This document shows positions 48,510-56,400 of a stretch of 64,000 nucleotides of DNA, in pieces (within the stretch, counting starts at the first letter, position 1; every line of letters starts with the position of its first letter). Under the pieces are notes generated by a model. It was given only the letters and a program-made list of their open reading frames with translations, was not told the DNA's origin and made no database searches. This stretch comes from Comamonas sp. Y33R10-2 (GTDB lineage: Bacteria > Pseudomonadota > Gammaproteobacteria > Burkholderiales > Burkholderiaceae_C), in NCBI RefSeq assembly GCF_019355935.1, contig NZ_CP079925.1, forward strand, positions 1,364,001 to 1,428,000. The letters run 5' to 3'. The translations under genes and the position numbers were made by a program.

Positions 48510-49847
48510 ATGCGCGAGAACACAAAGCACAGTCCTCAGCAAAGTGGAGTTGAGGGGCGTGGCAACGATAGCCATTTCTTGCGAGCCGTCACCGATATGG
48601 CCGACCACACGAACGTGGTGACAGGCGACGCTATCTATACAGACAATGGCGTCAAGCTGGTGGATAAAGGGATTCGCGTAGATGGGCGCTTGTATGAGCG
48701 CTTAGTCATGCACAAGCTGCGTGACCCTATCGATCGCTGTTTGGTCACCGATAACCTTGTGGATGTGGCATCTCTGGTCTCCTTAGCTCGCCAGCAATGC
48801 GAGAAGCTTGAGTGGCTGCGCCGCATGGCCGTATCGGTGGGCGGTGTGGAGTGTTTGCTGGCGCCAGTCAAAGGCTTGCTGCTGCCGCCGGCCATTGCTT
48901 TTAAGCTCACCGTGATGCGTGAGCAGCGCAACGATCTGTTTGAGCACAGCCTGCAGATGACGCTGGTGTCTATCTTTTTGGCATTGAAAAATAACTGGAC
49001 TGAACGCGATTGCGTGCCCTTGGCCACTGCAGCGCTGCTGCACGATGTGGGCATGCTCTATATGGACCCTGTGTGGACGGACCCCGCTCACCGCCTTACA
49101 GGCGAAGAGCGCAAGCACCTGATTGCGCACTCTGTCACAGCCATGCTGGTGGTGCGCAGCACCGAGCTTTACTCCCGCGCTGTCGAAATTGCGGTGCTTG
49201 AGCACCATGAACGCATGGATGGCACTGGCTACCCGCGCGGCATAAAGGGCAGTGCCATCTCGCCAATGGGGCAGGTGCTGCTGCTGGCCGAGGTGGTGTC
49301 CGCCTTCTTTGAAAAGTTCAAGGACATGCCGGGCCAGCGCCTGTCGCTGATGCTGCGCATGAACCACAAGAGCTATCCGGCTGATTTGGTGCATCAAATT
49401 TTGCCGCTACTCTATGACGAAATCGTCCCCGGTCAGCCGCTTGGCCCGTTGCAGGCAGAGTTTTCGCACAGCATCGCAGCTTTGGAAGCGGCGTTGAGCA
49501 AGTGGGCCGAGCTCAAAAGCGACTTTCCCGAGCAGTGGCAACTCATGCCTGATGCGCAGGCCGCGGCCTTGGTGGACGCTAACTTGGCGCAGCTGCAAAA
49601 ACAGCTGGCCGAAGCAGGCTCTCACCCCAGCCAGCAGGTGCATGTGCTGACGTATTTGAAAGACGATGCACTGGGAATGAGCGAGCTGATTATGGTCAAC
49701 CGAGAAGCCTTGTGGCAGCTGCAAACCATCACCAATGACTGCTTGCGCCGATGGCCCGCACTGGGCCAAAGCGCATCGGCATTTGAATTGGCCGTGGCGC
49801 AATGGTGCGATGCTTGCGCGCAGCTGATGCCAGAGGCCAGCAAGTAG
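48510..49847 (+). CDS. HD-GYP domain c-di-GMP phosphodiesterase
   Basis: A protein of 445 residues from the chosen start that should hydrolyse c-di-GMP to GMP. No membrane segment is seen. The N-terminal 120 residues have no domain I recognise. The HD-GYP domain has H178-D179 in AALLHDVGMLYMDP, then H232-H233-E-R-M-D-G-T-G-Y-P242, and PMGQVLLLAEVVSAFFE. All metal-ligand motifs look complete. The tail after about residue 300 is helical. I chose ATG 48510 (MRENTKHSPQ) since the preceding stretch to 48441 is rich in unusual residues and has no ribosome-binding site; a weak one (CCAAGAAA) precedes 48510. Confidence 0.9.
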   Translation: MRENTKHSPQQSGVEGRGNDSHFLRAVTDMADHTNVVTGDAIYTDNGVKLVDKGIRVDGRLYERLVMHKLRDPIDRCLVTDNLVDVASLVSLARQQCEKLEWLRRMAVSVGGVECLLAPVKGLLLPPAIAFKLTVMREQRNDLFEHSLQMTLVSIFLALKNNWTERDCVPLATAALLHDVGMLYMDPVWTDPAHRLTGEERKHLIAHSVTAMLVVRSTELYSRAVEIAVLEHHERMDGTGYPRGIKGSAISPMGQVLLLAEVVSAFFEKFKDMPGQRLSLMLRMNHKSYPADLVHQILPLLYDEIVPGQPLGPLQAEFSHSIAALEAALSKWAELKSDFPEQWQLMPDAQAAALVDANLAQLQKQLAEAGSHPSQQVHVLTYLKDDALGMSELIMVNREALWQLQTITNDCLRRWPALGQSASAFELAVAQWCDACAQLMPEASK

Positions 49848-49907
49848 CATCAAGTTTGGTCTATTGAGAGCTGTACTTAGCCCCGATGAACTAAGTTTCA
49901 TCAATAT

Positions 49908-49957
49908 TGATAGCTATCAGTCTTTAATTTTCCTAGACTAGAGGCTGATTTCGATTG
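49908..49957. repeat. Dispersed short repeat copy after the HD-GYP gene
   Basis: TGATAGCTATCAGTCTTTAA, then TCCTAGACTAGAGGCTGATT. The AGTC..GACT symmetry and GACTAGAGGCTG match the copies at 4070 and 28390. It lies in the 150 bases between the HD-GYP gene and the RluA-type gene. Confidence 0.6.
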
Positions 49958-50000
49958 AAGTTTTGCGCTGGCGTGCCTGAGCGCACTAAAATTTCGCGCC

Positions 50001-50942
50001 ATGCATAACGCTCATGATCCCAAAGTCTTGCCGCTGCGCGCAGGCGTCAGTCCTAGCTGCGTGATCGCGCCCAGTCAGGGCAAGGGTTTGCTGATTGATT
50101 TTCTGTGTGAGCGAATGCCTGCAGTTGGACGCGAGCAGTGGTTGGACCGCATTGATGTGGGCGAAGTCGTGTGTGAGACCGGTGAGCCAGCCCAGCCGCT
50201 TAGCTTGTTCGCCCCTGGACTGCGCTATTACTACTACCGCAATCTGCAAAGCGAGCCTGAGATACCGTTCGCCGCCGAGATCATCTACCGCGATGCACAT
50301 TTGCTGGTGGCTGACAAGCCGCATTTTTTGCCCGTAGTACCCTCAGGTCAGTATTTGCAAAACACCTTGCTAGTGCGCCTTAAGCGTGAGGTGGATGTGC
50401 CCGAACTCTCGCCCATTCACCGGATTGACCGTGATACGGCGGGCCTTGTGGTGTTTTCGGTGCAGCGCGCCACGCGGGGCGCTTATCAGGCCTTGTTTAG
50501 AGAGCGAAGCATTCACAAAACCTATGAGGCCGTGGCCTCTTACAGGTCTGATCTGTCGTTTCCGCGCGAGCATGTGAGCCGCATGGAGGAAAGCAGCCAG
50601 TTCTTTCGTATGCACGAAGTGGCAGGCCAGCCCAATAGCTGCACGCAGATGGAAATCATCGAGCACAACGAGGCATGGGCGCGCTACCGGCTCAGCCCAG
50701 TCTCTGGCAAACGCCACCAGTTGCGCGTGCATATGCTGGCGCTGGGCCTGCCGCTCAAAGGCGATGCGCTGTACCCGGTGGTGAACGATGCGCTGCACGG
50801 CGACTACTCCAACCCACTGCAACTGCTGGCGCGTAGCCTTGCCTTTGATGACCCGCTGACAGGGCTGCGCCGCGAATTTATCAGCCGCCGTAGTTTGTTG
50901 CCCTTGCCTGAACCAACGCTTACTCAAGCCGATTTGAAATAA
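50001..50942 (+). CDS. RluA-family rRNA/tRNA pseudouridine synthase
   Basis: A 313-residue pseudouridine synthase. A short N-terminal S4-like part (about residues 30-75) is followed by the catalytic domain with IIYRDAHLLVADKPHFLPV and the active aspartate D143 in H-R-I-D-R-D-T-A-G-L. The 3' part has KRHQLRVHMLALGLPLKGD, the second RluA signature. It isomerises uridine in rRNA or tRNA; which site cannot be read from sequence, so I give no symbol. It converges with and overlaps the next minus-strand gene by 19 bases at the 3' ends. Confidence 0.92.
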   Translation: MHNAHDPKVLPLRAGVSPSCVIAPSQGKGLLIDFLCERMPAVGREQWLDRIDVGEVVCETGEPAQPLSLFAPGLRYYYYRNLQSEPEIPFAAEIIYRDAHLLVADKPHFLPVVPSGQYLQNTLLVRLKREVDVPELSPIHRIDRDTAGLVVFSVQRATRGAYQALFRERSIHKTYEAVASYRSDLSFPREHVSRMEESSQFFRMHEVAGQPNSCTQMEIIEHNEAWARYRLSPVSGKRHQLRVHMLALGLPLKGDALYPVVNDALHGDYSNPLQLLARSLAFDDPLTGLRREFISRRSLLPLPEPTLTQADLK

Positions 50943-51430
50943 TTCCAGATAACTGCGCACAGCAAAAGCACGAGTAAAAGCATCGTGACAAAAAGGCCGC
51001 TGCGGCTGCGCGGTACTTCGCCAGGGGCGGTCGCTACTTCGTACGGGCTTGCGCTGGCCTGGGTGCTGGAAGGTTGCGCTGGTTTTAAATCCAACGGCTG
51101 GCCTTGCATGGCGTCGTCAATGCGCTCCTTGGCTTGGGCCAGCCCAAGTCCCGTGGCTTCTTTAAGCAGCTTGACGGCTTCTAATTTGCTTCCTGCAGCA
51201 ATCGCTGCGTGAATGCGCAACTCTGTAGGTGAGGGCTCGGTAATTGAAGGCTCTGCTCTGTGCATCTGCAGCGGCATTTCAATTGGCAAGCCTGCTGCAT
51301 CGGCAGACTCCAGCAAGTGCTTAGTCTCTGCCAGCCCCAAACCTGTTTGATCGCGCAAAAGCTTGATGGCCAGCACCTTGTTGCCACTGTTCCAAACAGA
51401 CATGATTTCGGCAGGAATGGCTTGATTCAT
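50924..51430 (-). CDS. Tandem L7/L12 C-terminal-like repeats with a C-terminal membrane anchor
   Basis: A protein of 168 residues from the chosen start. Two copies of the helix-turn-helix part of the ribosomal L7/L12 C-terminal domain are visible: NKVLAIKLLRDQTGLGLAET (about residues 17-36) and KLEAVKLLKEATGLGLAQAK (about 82-101). Between them lies a variable linker, after them a Ser/Ala/Pro linker, then a single hydrophobic segment VTMLLLVLLLCAVIWNYF at the extreme C-terminus, which would make it tail-anchored with the repeats in the cytoplasm. It is not the ribosomal protein: the N-terminal dimerisation domain is missing. Function unknown; binding of a translation factor or another protein is possible. 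ATG 51430 is preferred over a start at 51532. Confidence 0.75.
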   Translation of the reverse strand: MNQAIPAEIMSVWNSGNKVLAIKLLRDQTGLGLAETKHLLESADAAGLPIEMPLQMHRAEPSITEPSPTELRIHAAIAAGSKLEAVKLLKEATGLGLAQAKERIDDAMQGQPLDLKPAQPSSTQASASPYEVATAPGEVPRSRSGLFVTMLLLVLLLCAVIWNYFKSA

Positions 51431-51599
51431 AAATAATCCCAAACAGGTATAGAACGGGTGGTCGCTTGAATATTCGCTTGAATGTTCACTTAGGTGGTCG
51501 ATTATGTGATGCAGCAAGTGCTTTAATCGCATTGCGGCAGTGCAAAGTCAACGGCACTGCCCATGATCTGTGAGCTTGAGCCATGCTGCCGTAAAAACA

Positions 51600-52133
51600 A
51601 TGAACGACTTACAAATAGTGCAATGCACTTACCAACGCCACGCCACCGCGATTTTGGAGATTTTCAACGACGCCATCGTCAACTCCACCGCGCTCTATGA
51701 CTACCAGCCGCGCACGGCGCAAAACATGGTGGCCTGGTTTGAGGCCAAGCGCGCAGGCAACTGGCCGGTGATCGGGCTTGAAAATGCGCAAGGGCAATTG
51801 CTGGGCTTTTGCAGCTATGGCAGTTTTCGCGCATATCCTGCTTACAAATACACGGTAGAGCATTCGGTGTACGTCCACCCCCAGCACCGCGGTGCGGGAC
51901 TGGGCCGCCAACTGCTTGATTTGCTGATTGCTGAAGCCCGCCGCCGTGGCAATGTGCACGCCATGGTGGGTGCGATTGACGCCGCCAATGAAGGCAGCAT
52001 CGCACTGCACAAGCGCCTGGGTTTTGTGCATGTGGGTCAGATGCCCCAGGTGGGTTTCAAGTTCGGTCGCTGGCTGGACCTGGCCTTCTACCAGCTCACT
52101 CTGGAGACGCCGTTGAATCCAGTAGATGGCTGA
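51600..52133 (+). CDS. GNAT N-acetyltransferase (phosphinothricin-type)
   Basis: A protein of 177 residues from ATG 51600 (an earlier TTG lies at 51570). The GNAT fold is plain: ILEIFNDAIVNSTALYDYQP at the start, EHSVYVHPQHRGAGLGRQLL (acetyl-CoA loop) and AIDAANEGSIALHKRLGFVH. These are close to the phosphinothricin/methionine sulfoximine acetyltransferase group (YncA/Pat). It may acetylate methionine derivatives or related amines. It stands alone, divergent from the L7/L12-like gene with about 170 bases between them. Confidence 0.9.
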   Translation: MNDLQIVQCTYQRHATAILEIFNDAIVNSTALYDYQPRTAQNMVAWFEAKRAGNWPVIGLENAQGQLLGFCSYGSFRAYPAYKYTVEHSVYVHPQHRGAGLGRQLLDLLIAEARRRGNVHAMVGAIDAANEGSIALHKRLGFVHVGQMPQVGFKFGRWLDLAFYQLTLETPLNPVDG

Positions 52134-52433
52134 GTGCACTCCTGTTTGCTATGAATGATGGAGCTGAAAGTCATTATGCCGTCTAGACATGGGGCATGTT
52201 TCATAGAAATTTTCATCCAGCATTGATACATTCTGTGCCCAGTCATTTCTTGCCAACTCTTGTCATCCCCCCGCGTGCCCACACGTTATAGCCTGAAGCG
52301 GCAAGCCACAGCCTAGAGACGACTGGATCGTGCGGCTGCTGGTTGAGCTTTTGGGCCCCATCTTCTGAACTGTGAATGGCACAGAAGGGCAGGCCGCTTT
52401 TGTTCTGTGTCCTTTTTTAAAGGAGTGCTAGCT
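52134..52433. other. Leader and non-coding region before the DUF1232 gene
   Basis: About 300 bases without a gene. It holds a terminator-like hairpin at its 3' end (52380-52417) that lies within the likely leader of the next gene, and a ribosome-binding site AAAGGAG at 52419-52425. Nothing else is recognised. Confidence 0.5.
52380..52417 (+). promoter_or_regulatory. Terminator-like leader hairpin (possible attenuator)
   Basis: A perfect seven-base stem CACAGAA/TTCTGTG with a 16-base loop is followed by TCC and six T. It sits immediately upstream of the Shine-Dalgarno sequence of the DUF1232 gene. In this position it could act as an attenuator, or it may end an upstream transcript. No known riboswitch consensus was recognised. 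Confidence 0.45.
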
Positions 52434-52721
52434 ATGTGGAAACTGGGTCGCCTGCTGACGGTATTTCGCAAAGAGCTCAGGCTCGCCTGGGCCGTATTGC
52501 GGGACTCCCGCACGCCCAAACTCGCCAAGCTCGTTACGGTGCTGGCGGCCTTGTATGTCATCAGCCCGATCGACTTCATTCCTGACACCATTCCCATCCT
52601 GGGTTGGCTGGATGACGGTTTGATTGGTTATCTGCTGCTGCAACTGGCCTTCAAGTTTTTGCCTGCTGAGTTGCTTGCAACGCTGCGCACACGAGTTGGG
52701 GGCAAAACTCCAGTTCATTAA
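52434..52721 (+). CDS. DUF1232 (YkvA-like) small membrane protein
   Basis: A 95-residue protein from ATG 52434, preceded by a good AAAGGAG site. The family core is KLAKLVTVLAALYVISPIDF followed by IPDTIPILGWLDDG, the DUF1232 signature, which sits in a hydrophobic region with one or two membrane segments. The following LLLQLAFKFLPAELLATLR is amphipathic. No biochemical function is established for the family. Confidence 0.85.
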   Translation: MWKLGRLLTVFRKELRLAWAVLRDSRTPKLAKLVTVLAALYVISPIDFIPDTIPILGWLDDGLIGYLLLQLAFKFLPAELLATLRTRVGGKTPVH

Positions 52722-52745
52722 CGACCCCTCTTTGGGTTCTTCACA

Positions 52746-52772
52746 GCCAGCGCTACAAGTATTAGCGCTGGC
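52746..52772. terminator. AGCGCT palindromic hairpin after DUF1232
   Basis: A perfect nine-base stem GCCAGCGCT/AGCGCTGGC with a nine-base loop, 25 bases after the stop codon. No long T-tract follows, only interspersed T. It resembles the AGCGCT-type intergenic palindromes of this bacterial family as much as a terminator. Confidence 0.55.
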
Positions 52773-53195
52773 CGTTGGCGTTTCTGAGGCGTATGCAGGA
52801 CCCTAGGCGGTAAGCATCTGCAACTCAAAGTCCCACTTAGCAGTCGTGTTCCAGTCGGAGCATGGGGCATGAAAAACTGCAATAGCAGCAATGGGCGTGG
52901 AACTTTGCAGATTCTGAGCGATGTCATCAGAACTTAGATTGCAGATCAGGTTCTGCGTGCTTGTTTTGCGGGCAATGTGCTGTGCGTTGAACCTTGTAAT
53001 ACACCTTATCTTGCGACTGTTTGGCATTGCGGCGCTTCGCGTGCAATTGTCATAGCCCTTATCCATCAGTTGCTGCAGTGTTGAGGTTGAAGTGACGGAG
53101 AACGAGGGCAAAAAACGCTTCGTAGTTTTTGGATAACTTAGTCGCTTTAGTGAAAATTGCGACACCCTGCGTAGTTTATGTACCTTCTTATAGGT

Positions 53196-53218
53196 ATTAA
53201 AAATTAAAGATTTTTAAT
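53196..53218. promoter_or_regulatory. AT palindrome upstream of the adhesin
   Basis: A perfect inverted repeat ATTAAAAAT-TAAAG-ATTTTTAAT, 267 bases upstream of the adhesin start codon, in AT-rich DNA. It could be a regulator site, such as for an H-NS-like silencer or a MarR-type protein. Symmetry and position are the only evidence. Confidence 0.35.
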
Positions 53219-53484
53219 AATTAGAAGGCTTGAGGAGAGGCATTTTTTATGCGATAGAAGCCAAGAATTTCGCACGATCATCGATTAATTTATCTTGTTT
53301 TTCATATGAATTAATTTGTAAGTTTGGACGCACAAGATTTCATTGCTTTTGCCTTCTTGTAATAGTTTTTGGTAATTGCAAAATCCATTTCTAGCTTTTT
53401 AGCCTATCAACTATGGGTGGGCTGAGTTCAAGAAACAAGGCATGTGAGGGGATGGTCCACCTCGCAGGAAATGGAGAAAGCGTC

Positions 53485-56400
53485 ATGAACCGTAGCTATC
53501 GCACGATCTGGAATGAGTCTTTGGGCGCGTGGGTCGCCGCATCAGAAGTGAGCGCCACTCGTGGTAAGAAATCTCGCAACCGGTGCATTGCGACAGCAGC
53601 GGCTTCAGTGTTGGCGTCGGTGGTGGCTGTGGGAGGGATGTTGCCATCAGCGGCTTTTGCCGATGCCTCCTTCAGCAGTGTTGGCACTTGTACACGCACA
53701 TCAGGCCAACCCACCTGGACCTGTGAAATCAATAGTCCCACAGGTGGCGTCGCTCGAATTACGGGTGTGCCTTCGGATGCCTCGGGTCAGCCGCAAACGA
53801 GCTTTATCAGCAACTGGGCTGCCACAAACCTGGGAGCGAATGCTCTGGCTTTGGGCGATACCATAACCATGGCGACAGGTGCCAATTCCATTGTGATAGG
53901 CAATGGCTCTGCAGCGACGGGAGAAGGCTCGGTGGTTGTCGGCGGCAATTCAGCGGCGGTACAACGTGCTCAAGGTGTGGATAGCAACAATGTGGCGTCG
54001 CTTGCCAGGGCGGACATGGTGACCGTGCTCGGGCCGCAGGCATTGGTGCTTGCCATCGCGCAAAGTGATTCCAACCGCAGCGGTGCAGGTGCGGCAGATG
54101 TCACGGCAGCCACTGCTGTCGGTATGGGAAGCCGCGTCATAGCTGATGGCAATGGCTACTCCGCAGATGCAGGTCGCACTTTGGCCATGGGCGGTGCTGA
54201 AATTCATGCGATCGCCAGAGATGCCAATGCTGTTGCAACAGGTGCATTGGCTATTGGTAGTGGTGCGCGAGTTGTCTCCGTCGCAGACGGTGGTGCTGGC
54301 GCGAGTGTGGCCACTTCCGCCAAAAGCGGTATCGCCATTGGTGAAGGCGCCATGGTCGGGGCCATCAACGCGGGTCAGAACTACTCGTCGGAGGCCAATG
54401 GCGCCATTGCCATTGGCCAAAATGCACGCGCGGTGGCCCAGGGCAATGTGAACAACGTGTCTAACTCCGTAGTGATCGGCAGCCATTCTGAAGCCAATGG
54501 AGATTCGAGTATTGCCATCGGTCATGCGGCGGGTACCGATGGTGCGACCAATACGGCCGTTCAGTCAGGCGATAACGTGGCCATCGGTCGCGCCGCCGGT
54601 CAGTTTGTGAACGGTATAACAAATGTGGGCATGGGCAGCTTGGCTGGTTCCAATGTGACGGGGGACTACAACCTCGCACTGGGTCAATTGGCCGGCGGTG
54701 ATGTGCAAGGGGATCGCAATATTGCACAGGGCTACAACGCTGGTAGCACGTTGCGTACCTCCGGGATTGCTGGAAGTCCTGCCACTGCGCAGGACAACGT
54801 GGCGGTGGGTTCGTATGCGGGTTCCAACATCAATGGCAGTGAAAATGTGGGCGTGGGCAAGAACGCTGGCTCCAACTCCACAGGTGAGACAAATACGGCC
54901 GTGGGTGCCCAGGCCGGTTTCATGACCCAGGGTAGCCAGAATTCTGCGCTTGGCTTGGGGGCCGGTTCCAATGTGGCAGGCTCTTATAACGTGGCTACGG
55001 GCACGGGTAGCGGCGCGTCTCTGGTAGGGGATTTCAACACGTCTTCTGGCTTTCGCGCTGGTGAGTATTCCAACGGTCATGGCAATGTTTCTATTGGCGG
55101 GGCTGCGGGGGCCTCGGCGACCGGGAATGCCAATGTGTCCATTGGTATAGGTGCAGGGTCTGGTGCGGCCTCTGATGCCGTGCGCATTGGTACTGGCGCA
55201 GGTACGACCGGCAATGGCTTGACGGCATTGGCAATGACCGGTCAGGATTACGTATCAGCGGTAGTCTCTCGCATGGATAAGCTGTTGGCGCCGCTAACAA
55301 GCTACACGGCTCAACAGATTGTGGATGGCCTTAATGCGGGGACTTTCGATTACAACTCTTCTGGAGATGTAATGAGAGTTTCTGATGGTGCGATTATTTT
55401 GAAAGCGGCTGATATGCAGGCCGTGAATGAATCCATGCAGACAGCAGGGAGTGGCGATCGTTCTATCAGCGTCGGCCGTCTCTCTTGGGCGCAGGGGAGT
55501 GACTCTATTGCAATCGGCAGCGCTGCTTATGCGGCCAAAGCCAACGCCATCGCCTTGGGTACCAATGCGCAAGCCTTGGGTGACAGCAGCATTGCCATGG
55601 GGCGTGATGCCATCGCGACAGGTTCAGTAGCTTATGGTGCTGCAGCCAAGGCGGGCAATGGGGGGACTGCTATCGGTGACGGAGCAGTGGGCACGTTCTT
55701 GAATGCGGCCACTGTCGCCGGTACGGTGGCGGGTACGGCGGTGGGTCAGAATGCCTCGGCAGATGTATCAGGTGCCACAGCACTGGGTACCAATGCCAAT
55801 GCTTCTGCAGCCAACAGCGTGGCGCTGGGCTCTGCCTCTATCGCCAACGGCAGCACCTTGGCCCAGGCGGCTTACCAGCCTCTTGGTAAGGCGGTGGCGG
55901 GCGCAACGCCGGCAGGCGAAGTGTCGGTGGGTTCTGCGGGTAATGAACGCCGTATCACCAATTTGGCGGCAGGCGCAACCGATACCGATGCCGTCAATGT
56001 GTCGCAACTGAAGGCGGCGCAGACGCATTACTACAGTGTCAATGATGCAGGGGTTCAAAGCGGAAATTACAACAACAATGGTGCGCAAGGCAATAACAGC
56101 CTTGCCGCGGGTGTTAATACCGTGGCGCAAGGCCAAAGTGCGGTTGCCATGGGGCACGGTGTCCAGGCGCCCGCGAACTTTGGGGTCGCGATTGGCTACA
56201 ACGCGGTAGCAGCAGCTTCGCAGGGGCAGAGTGTTGCGATTGGCGCAGCGGCACAAGCGCTGGGCTTTTCCTCGATTGCGATTGGATCATCCCGTGGAGC
56301 GAGCGGCGGTTTGCCTGACACGGGTGTTGATTTCAGTAGTCCCTCGGCAACCGGGCAAGGCTCCATCGCAATTGGTGCAGCCACTACGGCAAATGGTACG

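Larger units (their letters stand above)
52722..53484. other. Long non-coding and regulatory region upstream of the adhesin
   Basis: About 760 bases. It starts with a palindromic hairpin (52746-52772). A minus-strand frame at 52803-53165 has no recognisable protein features and composition unlike a gene; I leave it uncalled, though a decayed gene is possible. From about 53160 to 53410 the sequence is strongly AT-rich, with an AT palindrome at 53196-53218. This part likely holds the adhesin promoter. GC falls sharply relative to both sides, a pattern often seen before acquired surface genes. Confidence 0.5.

Noticed and set aside
52803..53165. A 120-codon minus-strand frame that at first recalled transposase ends (LMDKGYD)
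   Set aside because: No DDE residues, terminal repeats or target duplications were found, and the rest does not fit a transposase. A decayed element cannot be excluded but is not supported.
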